Source: Methanosarcina sp. UBA5
GTDB lineage: Archaea; Halobacteriota; Methanosarcinia; Methanosarcinales; Methanosarcinaceae
Direction: 5' to 3'
Length of the DNA: 64,000 bases
Assembly: GCF_002505485.1 (NCBI RefSeq)
Contig: NZ_DAVG01000076.1
Span: 535-64,534 of the forward strand
The translations under genes were made by a program, and so were the position numbers. Position 1 is the stretch's first letter; each line of letters opens with the position of its first letter. Shown one piece after another: positions 48,671-56,500 of the stretch. Below the pieces are notes generated by a model that had not been told where the DNA came from, ran no database searches, and saw nothing but the letters and a program-made list of their open reading frames with translations.

Positions 48671-49190
48671 AATAATAGCTATCAGAAATCTCTGTTTTCA
48701 GTATGATTCACAATCCTCGAACTTTTATCATTGAGGATTGGGGAATTCTAAACCACCAAGAATAAGGAATTCTCAATAGCCGTTACAATTGCAAAGAGCA
48801 AAATATTGGGGACTTCTTAAAATGAGCATACAAGCAATAATAAGTGCAATTGTGATCAATGTGAAAGATTAGGTGCAGTGAGTGGCTGGGGTTATCGATA
48901 AACTTCTAAAAATCAGTATGAAGAATGAAAAGTTGAAAGAAAAGGATTGAAAGGAATGAGTCATTTTAGTGAAAAATCCTCTAAAAATGATAGTATATTA
49001 ATGAAGTTCAAAATTTAGCGCTGAAAATTTTACGATGTCTAACCATTAGCTACTTTTTAAACTCTATCCTATCTGATCAATCTTTTAAACTCTATCCTAT
49101 CTGATCAATCCTTTATCCTATAATGCGAAAATACCCCTTCCTCAAAACTCTGAGCATTGCGAAGAGTTTAGGGAGGGGTAGTTGACTCGC
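48671..49190. other. intergenic region
   Basis: No credible gene. It contains a 27-nt tandem duplication AACTCTATCCTATCTGATCA at 49057-49107 and, at 49120-49180, a hairpin CCCCTTCCTC...GAGGGGTAG that probably terminates the alcohol dehydrogenase transcript. Confidence 0.5.
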
Positions 49191-50252
49191 TTATTCATCC
49201 AGAAGAACAACAGGTTTGATCAGATCTCTTGGTTTTTCTTTCATGAGCATGAGAGCCTCTTCTATTTTGTCGAATCCTTCAAATACATGGGTGGCCATTT
49301 TTTCTGGTTTTATTCTTCCGTAGGTACATAGGTCTGCCATTCTTTCCATTCTCAGACGACCCCCGGTTGTCAGGCCACCACGTATATCTTTTTGAGACAT
49401 ACCCGACCCCCATTCAATACGTGGAATGGGAAGTATGTTTCCGGTTCCGTAGTAGTTGACGTTTGACACCGTTCCTCCAGGTTTTACAATTTTTACTGCA
49501 TCTGAAATTGTGTTTTCATTTCCTCCTGCTATGATTACAGAGTCCACGCCTTTTCCATTCGTTTTTTCAAGAATCTGTTCAACAAGTCCACCGCTTCTGT
49601 AGTCAATAATTTCAGATGCTCCGTATTCCAGAGCAAGATCAACAGAGACTTTCCGACTTCCTACTGCAATGAGCCTACCTGCACCAAGAATAGATGCACC
49701 TGCCACTGCCATCAGACCAACAGGACCAATTCCTATGACTGCAACTGTAGAGCCCGTTTTAATATTTGCCATTTCTGCACCCTGTATTCCAGTAGTTGCC
49801 ATATCTGATAGCATGACAGCTTGTTCGAGGGGCATTCCTTTTGGAAGTAGAGCTAAATTCATGTCTGCATCATTTACATGGAAAAATTCTGCAAAGATTC
49901 CACTTTTGAAGTTTGAAAACTTCCATCCAGAAAGCATTCCATTTGAGTGCATAGGTACTCCATCCTGTGCCTCCATGGATCGCCAGTCAGGTGTAATTGC
50001 AGGAACAATTACTTTATCACCTGGTTTGAAGTCTTTAACCTCTGATCCGATTTCTTCTATAACACCTACAGCTTCATGTCCTAAAATCAAGTTTTTGCGG
50101 TCTCCAAGCGCACCTTCCCAGACAGTGTGAACATCTGATGTACACGGTGCGACCGCAATAGGCCTCACGATTGCATCATATGGTCCTGCTGAAGGTCTTT
50201 CAGCATCAATCCAGCCTACTTTTCCAATTTCAAGCATTGCAAATCCTTTCAT
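49191..50252 (-). CDS. zinc-dependent secondary alcohol dehydrogenase (NADP type)
   Basis: A 353-residue medium-chain dehydrogenase. It aligns closely, as I recall the sequences, with the secondary alcohol dehydrogenases of Thermoanaerobacter brockii and Clostridium beijerinckii: opening KGFAMLEIGKVGWID, then APCTSDVHTV, GHEAVG, PAITPDWRS, GWKFSNFKSG and FHVNDADMN. The catalytic zinc ligands Cys37, His59 and Asp150 are present. GSR after the Rossmann strand and a Tyr in IIDY fit NADP(H). It would oxidise 2-propanol to acetone or the reverse. GGTTGGTGT precedes ATG. A bacterial origin is likely. Confidence 0.92.
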   Translation of the reverse strand: MKGFAMLEIGKVGWIDAERPSAGPYDAIVRPIAVAPCTSDVHTVWEGALGDRKNLILGHEAVGVIEEIGSEVKDFKPGDKVIVPAITPDWRSMEAQDGVPMHSNGMLSGWKFSNFKSGIFAEFFHVNDADMNLALLPKGMPLEQAVMLSDMATTGIQGAEMANIKTGSTVAVIGIGPVGLMAVAGASILGAGRLIAVGSRKVSVDLALEYGASEIIDYRSGGLVEQILEKTNGKGVDSVIIAGGNENTISDAVKIVKPGGTVSNVNYYGTGNILPIPRIEWGSGMSQKDIRGGLTTGGRLRMERMADLCTYGRIKPEKMATHVFEGFDKIEEALMLMKEKPRDLIKPVVLLDE

Positions 50253-50377
50253 ATTATTACACCAACCTTTTCAAAAAAATTATTTTTCAATGCTTTTTAT
50301 AATAACCCGCATATTAATCTGCTGTAGTGGTATTTATAATTACTAAGGATGGAAACTCGAATTTGATTTTCATTCAG

Positions 50378-50512
50378 CTCAATTCAATTAAAATATATTT
50401 TTCTCACCATCCACCCGCCCGAATCTAAAGAGAAATTAAAAACCCGCGATTTTTGCAGATTAAAAAAGAGCATTTTGTAGGGCCGATCAATTTCGCCTTA
50501 CCTGTGATCAGC
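50378..50512 (+). repeat. 205-bp repeat family, copy R5
   Basis: Partly deleted copy: TCAATTAAAATATATTTTTC, CGCGATTTTTGCAGATTAAA and hairpin GCATTTTGTAGGGCC. Confidence 0.6.
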
Positions 50513-50607
50513 CGGAATCAGAGTCTCAGGCATCTATGCACACTTTACAAGCCTGGGCTGTAAAGTTTTCTCTCATTTGAAAGAGAGTGTATCTACTTTT
50601 CTATAGG

Positions 50608-50761
50608 TGCATTTATATAACTTGACTAGCTAGTGTATGCATTGAAAATAAAGAGACGTATAATCTGTTATTAAAAACCAATTTTTGTTTTTTAATGTAA
50701 GGGTCTATACAATCTTGTTTTTAAACTAACAACTATCTGCTAAAGCGGAGGTGAAACGAAA
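50608..50761 (+). promoter_or_regulatory. promoter and structured leader of zinc-ribbon gene 1
   Basis: TATA box ATTTATATAACTT (50611-50623) is followed about 25 nt later by a leader containing AATAAAGAGACGTATAATC, the inner inverted repeat TTAAAAAC...GTTTTTTAA, and TCTATACAATCTTG. The ribosome site GGAGGTG is at 50748-50754. The arrangement is shared with four other loci. Confidence 0.7.
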
Positions 50762-50944
50762 ATGGCTTTTAATGACAGAAATTTCAGGGGAAATTCCGGA
50801 GGTTTCCGCGGTAACAGCGGACCAAGGGAAATGACAAAAGTGACCTGTTCTGACTGCGGTGTTGAGACCGAAGTACCGTTCAAACCGACTGAAGGCAGGC
50901 CAGTATACTGCAGAGAATGTCTTCCTAACCACAGGAAATTCTAA
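50762..50944 (+). CDS. CxxC-x17-CxxC zinc-ribbon protein 1
   Basis: A 60-residue protein. An N-terminal Gly/Arg/Asn-rich tail (FRGNSGGFRGNSGP), like RNA-binding RGG segments, is followed by a zinc ribbon with CSDC and CREC separated by 17 residues (VETEVPFKPTEGRPVY core). It is identical in amino acid sequence to 52552-52734. Such proteins are widespread in Methanosarcina; the function is unknown but nucleic-acid binding is likely. The neighbour aIF1A and the shared leader suggest a link to translation or stress. Confidence 0.85.
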   Translation: MAFNDRNFRGNSGGFRGNSGPREMTKVTCSDCGVETEVPFKPTEGRPVYCRECLPNHRKF

Positions 50945-50954
50945 AGATAATCTG

Positions 50955-51023
50955 CATCAGGTGTTAGTAATTTATAATTAAATTTAACATTAACGCCTGA
51001 TTCATCTTCTCTTTCCGTTTTTT
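50955..51023 (+). terminator. terminator after zinc-ribbon gene 1
   Basis: Inverted repeat ATCAGGTGTTA...TAACGCCTGAT followed by T-rich TCTTCTCTTTCCGTTTTTTG. The stem is conserved in a different pairing in the second copy (52746-52805). Confidence 0.65.
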
Positions 51024-51206
51024 GGTTCATTCTCTTTGTTTCTTTACTTATTTCCACTAGCGAAACAGGAGAGAAATAAGAACAAAACAGCACCGGGAAT
51101 ATTAACTGGTGCGAATTATTCAATTTTCAACTTATAAGTTTTTGACTCAACTTATCAATTTTCAACTTATAAAGAACCAATCAAAGGTCATCAAGGAGGA
51201 ATTAAC

Positions 51207-51560
51207 CTGGCTAATTACCGAAGTACTATTAGAAAAAGGAGATCCGGATCCACAAAACCAGCAAACTCAGGAGATACCCCTGAAGTATCTAGAGTAAGAA
51301 TCCCTCGCAAGGACAGGAATGAAGTCCTGGCAACAGTATCAAGTTTACTTGGCTCGAAAAGGGTAACGCTTCAGTGTATGGATGGAGTTGTGCGCATGGG
51401 CCGGATTCCGGGCTCTAAAAAGAAGAGAATGTGGATTCATGAAGGCGATATTGTCATAGCCAATCCCTGGGAAGTACAGGACTCTAAAGCTGAAATAACT
51501 TGGAAATACACAAGGCCCCAGGTAGAATGGCTTGAACGGAAAGGCTACATTAAGTACTGA
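51207..51560 (+). CDS. eif1A: translation initiation factor aIF1A, copy 1, CTG start
   Basis: A 117-residue factor that binds the 30S A site and helps in start-codon selection. The basic N-terminus ANYRSTIRKRRSG leads into the OB fold: VLATVSSLLGSKRVTLQCMD, GVVRMGRIPGSKKKRMWIHE and GDIVIANPWEVQD. The first ATG (51378) lies inside the OB fold. Upstream, GGAGG (51195-51199) is 7 nt before CTG 51207, and no ATG, GTG or TTG exists back to the in-frame TAA at 51135. The second copy (52960) shows the same CTG. A TATA-like AACTTATAAAG (51164-51173) implies a short leader of its own. Confidence 0.92.
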   Translation: MANYRSTIRKRRSGSTKPANSGDTPEVSRVRIPRKDRNEVLATVSSLLGSKRVTLQCMDGVVRMGRIPGSKKKRMWIHEGDIVIANPWEVQDSKAEITWKYTRPQVEWLERKGYIKY

Positions 51561-51732
51561 TTTAAAATTATAAAGATACCTAGTACAAGATAAATTACTG
51601 AAATAAAGGTGTCTGAAAAGATGCCTGAAATCCATATTTTACTTTTCTGCAGGATCGCACCTGCCATCTCCACTGCAAATCATGTTTATAAATTATTATA
51701 TCAAAAGAAGTTTGCTTTTTTATTTATGCAGA

Positions 51733-51888
51733 AATATTTATATATTTTAGGCGCAATGTACGTGTGTTGAAAATAAAGAAATGTATAACACCCTGTTGTT
51801 AAAAACCAATTTTTGATTTTAAACAAAGAGTTATATACAATCTTATTTCTAAACAATTAATTAACAACTAAAACAAAGGTGAAACAAA
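51733..51888 (+). promoter_or_regulatory. promoter and structured leader of zinc-ribbon gene 2
   Basis: TATA box ATTTATATATTTTA (51735-51748), then AAGAAATGTATAAC...AAAAACCAATTTTTGATTTT...GTTATATACAATCTT. Here the outer pairing differs in sequence from leader 1 but is kept, with AAGGTGA upstream of the ATG. Confidence 0.7.
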
Positions 51889-52080
51889 ATGGCTTTTAAC
51901 GACAGAAATATGTTCAGAGGAAATTCTAATTTTGGCGCTCCCAGAGAAATGTACAAGACAACCTGTTCTGATTGCGGTGTTGAAACCGAAGTACCTTTCA
52001 AACCTGATCCAGAAAGACCGGTTTACTGTAGAGAGTGTCTTCCTAACCACAGGAAGCCCAGAGAAAACCGCAGATACTAA
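51889..52080 (+). CDS. CxxC-x17-CxxC zinc-ribbon protein 2
   Basis: A 63-residue protein with NMFRGNSNFGAPREMYKTT as N-terminal part, CSDC/CREC ribbon, and tail PRENRRY. The basic tail distinguishes it from copies 1 and 3. It is closely related to 54004-54192, which occupies the same position in the second block. Confidence 0.85.
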   Translation: MAFNDRNMFRGNSNFGAPREMYKTTCSDCGVETEVPFKPDPERPVYCRECLPNHRKPRENRRY

Positions 52081-52160
52081 GCCCGAATTTCGCGTCGGGA
52101 GCACGAGGTCCGTTTCGCTTCGCTCAAGCGGACTTATGCTTATACTTTTTTATATTTTAT
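52081..52160 (+). terminator. hairpins after zinc-ribbon gene 2
   Basis: CCCGAATTTCGCGTCGGG and then AGGTCCGTTTCGCTTCGCTC...CGGACT form two hairpins followed by TATACTTTTTTATATTTTAT. The same arrangement follows gene 4. Confidence 0.65.
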
Positions 52161-52189
52161 TATTAAAATCTGCTTTTTTCTTAATCCAG

Positions 52190-52290
52190 AGCTTTTGCAG
52201 ATTTAAAAGGAGCCCTTAGCAGGGCCTTTTTTACTCAAAGTGACCTTTTCCTTTGGGAGGGATTTTTCTGATTACAGTGAAAACCTGTTA
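52190..52290 (+). repeat. 205-bp repeat family, copy R6 (3' half)
   Basis: It begins TTTTGCAGATTTAAAAGGAG, with hairpin GGAGCCCTTAGCAGGGCCTT and T-run and the downstream block AGTGACCTTTTCCTTTGGGA. Confidence 0.75.
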
Positions 52291-52399
52291 ACCGAATTCT
52301 GTTTTCAGGAGCTACCAGAAAATAGGCTATTATCTCCTTCGTAAACTATTTTTAAAAAGAGTTCTCTCATTTGAGATATTCTGTGCCAATTTGTATAGG

Positions 52400-52551
52400 C
52401 ACATTTATATAATTTGGCTGTATAGTGCATGCATTGAAAATAAAGAGACGTATAATCTGTTATTAAAAACCAATTTTTGTTTTTAATCTAGGGTCTATAC
52501 AATCTTGTTTTTAAACTATTGATTATCCGCTAGAGCGGAGGTGAAACGAAA
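52400..52551 (+). promoter_or_regulatory. promoter and structured leader of zinc-ribbon gene 3
   Basis: TATA box ATTTATATAATTT (52403-52415), then AATAAAGAGACGTATAATCT, the inner inverted repeat ATTAAAAAC...GTTTTTAAT and TCTATACAATCTTG; GGAGGTG before ATG. Nearly identical to leader 1. Confidence 0.7.
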
Positions 52552-52734
52552 ATGGCTTTTAATGACAGAAATTTCAGGGGAAATTCCGGAGGTTTCCGCG
52601 GTAACAGCGGACCAAGGGAAATGACAAAAGTGACCTGTTCTGACTGCGGTGTTGAGACCGAAGTACCGTTCAAACCGACTGAAGGCAGACCAGTATACTG
52701 CAGGGAATGTCTTCCCAACCACAGGAAATTCTAA
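52552..52734 (+). CDS. CxxC-x17-CxxC zinc-ribbon protein 3
   Basis: A 60-residue protein with the same amino acid sequence as protein 1 (50762-50944) but with silent DNA differences. This shows a block duplication under protein-level constraint or gene conversion. It heads the second [zinc ribbon - aIF1A - zinc ribbon] block. Confidence 0.85.
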   Translation: MAFNDRNFRGNSGGFRGNSGPREMTKVTCSDCGVETEVPFKPTEGRPVYCRECLPNHRKF

Positions 52735-52745
52735 AGATAATCTGC

Positions 52746-52805
52746 ATCAGGTGTTAGTTCTGTAATTATTTTACATTAACACACCTGATTCATCTTTTCT
52801 TTTTG
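52746..52805 (+). terminator. terminator after zinc-ribbon gene 3
   Basis: Perfect stem ATCAGGTGT...ACACCTGAT followed by CATCTTTTCTTTTTGTTTTT. The base changes relative to copy 1 keep the stem, indicating a functional RNA hairpin. Confidence 0.7.
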
Positions 52806-52959
52806 TTTTTTGGTTTATTCTCTTTGTTTCTTTACTTCTTTCCACCTCGTGCAGCAGGAAAAGTAGGAACAAAACGACATCGAGAATGAGAACCTGTACG
52901 AATTATTCAATATGAAACTTTTATAAAAATTGATTAAAGAATATTAAGGAGGAATTAAC

Positions 52960-53313
52960 CTGGCTAATTACAGAAGCACTATTAGAAAAAGAAGATTAGG
53001 ATCCTCAAAACCGGTAAACTCAGGAAATACCCCTGAAGTATCCAGGGTACGAATCCCCCGCAAGGACAGAAATGAAGTCCTGGCAACGGTTGCGTGTTTA
53101 CTTGGCTCGAAAAGGGTAACACTTCAGTGTATGGATGGAGTTGTCCGAATGGGCAGGATTCCTGGCTCTAAAAAGAAGAGAATGTGGATTCACGAAGGCG
53201 ATGTTGTTATAGCCAATCCCTGGGAAGTACAGGACTGCAAAGCTGAAGTAACCTGGAAATACACAAGACCCCAGGTCGAATGGCTTGAGCGGAAAGGCTA
53301 CATTACGTACTGA
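52960..53313 (+). CDS. eif1A: translation initiation factor aIF1A, copy 2, CTG start
   Basis: A 117-residue paralogue of the 51207 gene, with the same architecture. GGAGG (52948-52952) lies 7 nt before CTG 52960; an in-frame TAA at 52945 overlaps this site, so translation cannot begin further upstream, and no ATG, GTG or TTG follows until the internal ATG 53131. The CTG is therefore enforced. Differences from copy 1 are mostly conservative (e.g. SRVRIPRKDRNEVLATVACL). The leader appears short, with TATA-like CTTTTATAAAAAT at 52917-52929. Confidence 0.93.
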   Translation: MANYRSTIRKRRLGSSKPVNSGNTPEVSRVRIPRKDRNEVLATVACLLGSKRVTLQCMDGVVRMGRIPGSKKKRMWIHEGDVVIANPWEVQDCKAEVTWKYTRPQVEWLERKGYITY

Positions 53314-53547
53314 TCTTACTGATCTAAAAGTATCAGAATAAAGATGCCTTATATGAGTATCTGAAATAAAGGTATCTGAAAAAGATGCCTGAATCCAGAT
53401 TTCACTTTTCCGCAGGAACGCGTCTGTTTTTGATGTGGACAAGCTTCTATAGATGCTGACTTAGTTATATATTTAATGATAACTTATTTATATTTCGTAC
53501 TTTACTAGTTATAATTACTAACGAAGGGCGCTGAATTTTTTACTATT

Positions 53548-53740
53548 TTTAGTTATATTTAAATATATTTTTCCTGTCGGCGGTCTGCTGGACTCTTCCC
53601 CAAATACGTTTGTAAAATCAAAGTGAAATATAAAGCCCGCGATATTTGCCGATATATAAGGAGCTCTTCGCAGGGCCGCTCTTTTAGATCAAACAGATTC
53701 TTTTCTGTTATAGGATTGTTTCAAAAGTGAAAACCTGTTA
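53548..53740 (+). repeat. 205-bp repeat family, copy R7
   Basis: Full copy: TTTAAATATATTTTTCCTGT, CTCTTCCCCAAATACGTTTG, and hairpin AGGAGCTCTTCGCAGGGCCG. Confidence 0.75.
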
Positions 53741-53847
53741 ACCAAATTCTGTTTTCAGGAGCTATCAGAAAATAGGCTGTTGCCTCTTCTGCAAACTATA
53801 TCTGGAAATAGTTCTCATTTGAGAGATTGTGCTTTTATTTCATAGAT

Positions 53848-54003
53848 AGATTTATATATTTTAAATGCTATGTATGTGTGTTGATAAATAAAGAGACGTA
53901 TAATAATCTGTTATTAAAAACCAATTTTTGTTTTTAATCAAAGAGTTCTATACAATCTTATTTTCAAACAATTAACAAAAACTAAAACAAAGGTGAAACA
54001 AAA
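53848..54003 (+). promoter_or_regulatory. promoter and structured leader of zinc-ribbon gene 4
   Basis: TATA box ATTTATATATTTTA (53850-53863), then AATAAAGAGACGTATAATAATC, ATTAAAAACCAATTTTTGTT/TTTAAT and AGTTCTATACAATCTT, with AAGGTGA before ATG. Confidence 0.7.
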
Positions 54004-54192
54004 ATGGCTTTTAATGACAGAAACTTCAGAGGAAATTCTAATTTCGGCGCTCCAAGAGAAATGCACAAAGCAACCTGTTCAGACTGCAATGTTGAGACAG
54101 AGGTGCCTTTCAAACCTGACCCAGAAAGACCGGTTTATTGCAGGGATTGTCTTCCTAACCACAGGACGCCCAGAGAAAACCGCAGATATTAA
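54004..54192 (+). CDS. CxxC-x17-CxxC zinc-ribbon protein 4
   Basis: A 62-residue protein, counterpart of protein 2 in the second block: NFRGNSNFGAPREMHKAT, CSDC and CRDC with 17 residues between, tail PRENRRY. The second pair is CRDC instead of CREC; the metal ligands are unchanged. Confidence 0.85.
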   Translation: MAFNDRNFRGNSNFGAPREMHKATCSDCNVETEVPFKPDPERPVYCRDCLPNHRTPRENRRY

Positions 54193-54262
54193 GCCCGAAT
54201 TTCGCGTCGGGAGCACGAGGTCCGTTTCGCTCAAGAGGACTTATGCATATACTTTTTTATAT
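54193..54262 (+). terminator. hairpins after zinc-ribbon gene 4
   Basis: CCCGAATTTCGCGTCGGG followed by AGGTCCGTTTCGCTCAAGAG/GACT and TATACTTTTTTATATTTTAT. A variant of the hairpins after gene 2. Confidence 0.6.
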
Positions 54263-54294
54263 TTTATTATTAAAATCTGCTTTTTTCTTAATCC

Positions 54295-54398
54295 ATAGCT
54301 TTTGCAGATTTAAAAGGAGCCCTTCACAGGGCCTTTTCGATAAAAGTGATCTTTTCCTTTGGATGGCAGTTTTCGGATTGAAAGTGAACTTCTCTTCA
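54295..54398 (+). repeat. 205-bp repeat family, copy R8 (3' half)
   Basis: It starts at TTTTGCAGATTTAAAAGGAG with hairpin GGAGCCCTTCACAGGGCCTT and continues into R9. Confidence 0.75.
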
Positions 54399-54560
54399 CT
54401 TTCAATTCAGTTTTAATATATTTTCCTGCGTGCCGTCTGCTGAAATCTTTCTCGAATCTTTTTGAAAAATCAGAGAACTGAGAATCTTTTAGGCTCTCTT
54501 CAGCCTGAGAAGTAAATACTTTGCAGAGCTTGTTAGTTTTTTATCGGTGTCCTTCTGCGA
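54399..54560 (+). repeat. 205-bp repeat family, copy R9 (diverged)
   Basis: TTTTAATATATTTTCCTGCG and GTCTGCTGAAATCTTTCTCG are kept; the hairpin region has changed to TTTGCAGAGCTTG. Confidence 0.55.
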
Positions 54561-54705
54561 CTGTTTTAGAGTCATCAATAGATTTCTTCCTGGAGTGATC
54601 ATTCTCGAATTATAGTAGTAGGTTTTTCAGGCGATGTATATTTTTATAAGCTTCAGAGAGTGGTTGTCATCTCATCTAATAGGAACGTACCTATATTTAT
54701 ATAGG

Positions 54706-54860
54706 TAAATTTATATATATAAAATGCAATATTATATATTGAAAATAAAGAGACGTATAATCATCTGTTGTTAAAAACCAATTTGTGTTTTTAACCAAAG
54801 AGTCTTATACAATCTTATTTTTTCAGCAATAACTAACAACCAAAATCAGGGTGAAACAAA
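54706..54860 (+). promoter_or_regulatory. promoter and structured leader of zinc-ribbon gene 5
   Basis: TATA box AATTTATATATATAAAA (54708-54724), then AATAAAGAGACGTATAATCA, TTAAAAACCAATTTGTGTTT/TTAA and AGTCTTATACAATCTT; GGGTGA before ATG. Confidence 0.7.
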
Positions 54861-55064
54861 ATGGCTTTTAATGACAGAGGAAGGTCCTTCAGGGGAAGAG
54901 ACAGCAACCGTGGAGGCTTTGGCGCTCCCAGGGAAATGCACAAGACAAAATGTTCAGATTGCGGTGTTGAAACCGAAGTACCTTTCAAACCTGATCCGGA
55001 CAGACCTGTTTACTGCAGAGAATGTCTTCCTAAGCACAGAAAACCCAGAGAAGACAGATACTAA
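54861..55064 (+). CDS. CxxC-x17-CxxC zinc-ribbon protein 5
   Basis: A 67-residue protein with the most elaborate tail: NDRGRSFRGRDSNRGGFGAP, an RGG-type stretch, then CSDC and CREC 17 residues apart and the tail KPREDRY. It is the most diverged member and stands outside the duplicated blocks, though its leader is the same. Confidence 0.85.
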   Translation: MAFNDRGRSFRGRDSNRGGFGAPREMHKTKCSDCGVETEVPFKPDPDRPVYCRECLPKHRKPREDRY

Positions 55065-55154
55065 GTGTTATTTGTTTAACTGAGTTACATCGACACTTAT
55101 TTTTTTCACTTTTTAAAAATCAATCTGATTAAGGGTACATCTTTTTATTAACCC

Positions 55155-55257
55155 GTTACCTTTTACATTTAAAAGGAGCCCTCCGCAGGGCCTTTTTGCT
55201 CAAAGTGATCTTTTCTTTTTTGGGAGAGCTTTCCAATATAAGTGGATTTTTCTTCAT
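55155..55257 (+). repeat. 205-bp repeat family, copy R10 (3' half)
   Basis: Hairpin GGAGCCCTCCGCAGGGCCTT with T-run and downstream CAAAGTGATCTTTTCTTTTT; it continues into R11. Confidence 0.75.
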
Positions 55258-55385
55258 GTTAAATTCAGTTTTAATATATTTTTTCGGGATTGGGAAACTG
55301 AAATATTCTCAGAGTACGTTCATTAAGGTTCGTCAAAAAAGAGAAATTAAAGACTGTAATTCTTACAGATCTAACCGATCCGCAT
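55258..55385 (+). repeat. 205-bp repeat family, copy R11 (5' half)
   Basis: AATTCAGTTTTAATATATTT then a diverged middle and AGAGAAATTAAAGACTGTAA; no hairpin. It leads into the HicB promoter. Confidence 0.55.
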
Positions 55386-55446
55386 AACCTATATAAGATT
55401 TAAACAGCATAAAACTAGATATATCAGTTCGGAAAAAGGTGTAATT

Positions 55447-55698
55447 ATGCTCATCCAGTACATCCACGCAGCTCTTGAAAGAGCAAAATACGAAATAATC
55501 GATGACGAAGAACCTTATTATGGAGAAGTTCCCGAACTTGAGGGTGTATGGGCTACAGGCAAGACACTTGAAGAATGTCGAAGAAACCTAGAAGAAGTCA
55601 TTGATGAATGGATCGTTATCAGATTGAGAAACGGACTGCCTCTGCCCCGGGTCGGGGACTATGTAATCAAAGAACCGGGAGATATTGCGGTTGTCTAA
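55447..55698 (+). CDS. hicB: HicB-type antitoxin
   Basis: An 83-residue protein with AAGGTG 5 nt before ATG. The truncated RNase H-like HicB fold is recognisable from the opening strands, then YYGEVPELEGVWATGKTLEE and CRRNLEEVIDEWIVIRLRNG. It should neutralise HicA, whose gene overlaps by 14 nt. The order antitoxin-toxin is the reverse of the commonest hicAB order but is known. There is no DNA-binding domain, so autoregulation may need another factor. Confidence 0.88.
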   Translation: MLIQYIHAALERAKYEIIDDEEPYYGEVPELEGVWATGKTLEECRRNLEEVIDEWIVIRLRNGLPLPRVGDYVIKEPGDIAVV

Positions 55699-55918
55699 AC
55701 TGGTCCCTGTTGATTGGCGGACCTTTGTTAAAAGATTGCAGGAACTGGGATTTGAAGGACCTTATTCTGGCGGAAAGCATCCTTTTATGAGAAAAGGAGA
55801 TCTTGTTTTAACAATTCCCAACCCTCATAAAGGTGCAATTGGGATTGATCTTCTGACAAGAATTCTTAAACAAGCTCGTATTTCAAGAGAAGAGTGGCTT
55901 GGAGAAGAGGACTTGTGA
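55685..55918 (+). CDS. hicA: HicA-type mRNA interferase toxin
   Basis: A 77-residue protein from TTG 55685, with GGGAG four nt upstream and a 14-nt overlap with hicB. It is a dsRBD-fold toxin: KRLQELGFEGPYSGGKHPFM carries the catalytic His, then LTIPNPHKGAIGIDLLTRIL and ARISREEWL. It would cleave mRNA when released from HicB. The TTG start may keep its level low. Confidence 0.88.
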   Translation: MRLSKLVPVDWRTFVKRLQELGFEGPYSGGKHPFMRKGDLVLTIPNPHKGAIGIDLLTRILKQARISREEWLGEEDL

Positions 55919-55935
55919 AGAATTTAAGTCCATTG

Positions 55936-56145
55936 ATATTGAATTCAGTTATTAATATATTCTTCCTGCCATCGGTTTGCTTAAATCTTCCTCGAATACA
56001 GTTATCGAGACAAGGTTCCGAAAAAGAAAATTGAAAGGCTCGTGATTTTTTGCAGATTTTAAAGGAGCCCTTCGCAGGGCCTTTTTGATAAAAGTGATCT
56101 TTTCCTTTTGGGGAGAACTTTCCAATTTAAGTAATCTTCTTTTCA
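55936..56145 (+). repeat. 205-bp repeat family, copy R12
   Basis: Full copy: TTATTAATATATTCTTCCTG, ATCTTCCTCGAATACAGTTA, hairpin GGAGCCCTTCGCAGGGCCTT with T-run. Confidence 0.8.
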
Positions 56146-56345
56146 CGTTCAACTCAGTTTAAATATATTTTTCTGGCAGGCTGTCTGCTTAAACCTTCAT
56201 CGAGTACGTTTGTAAAATCAAAGTGAAATTGAAAAACCCGTGATTTTTGTAGATTTATAAGAGGCATTTTGCAGGGCTTCTTTAGATTAAGCGATCCTTT
56301 ACCTCTAGGGGAGATTTTTCTGATTTAAGGATTTTTCAAGTTAAT
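56146..56345 (+). repeat. 205-bp repeat family, copy R13
   Basis: Head-to-tail after R12: TTTAAATATATTTTTCTGGC, TCATCGAGTACGTTTGTAAA, hairpin GAGGCATTTTGCAGGGCTTC. Confidence 0.75.
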
Positions 56346-56500
56346 TATAAACTAAAGAAAGTAGCCAGAAAATGGATCGCTTAATAGGAGGTGAAAATTT
56401 CTCCTTATCCTTTCCAGGTAACTCAAAATTGATTCGAAAAAGGTAAGTTGGAGTCATTTATCTATACGTCTTTTTATATGATTCTGAAATATCTATTATT

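Noticed and set aside
50726..50932. Antisense frames over the zinc-ribbon genes
   Set aside because: They are mirror frames of the conserved CxxC genes and recur only because the genes are duplicated.
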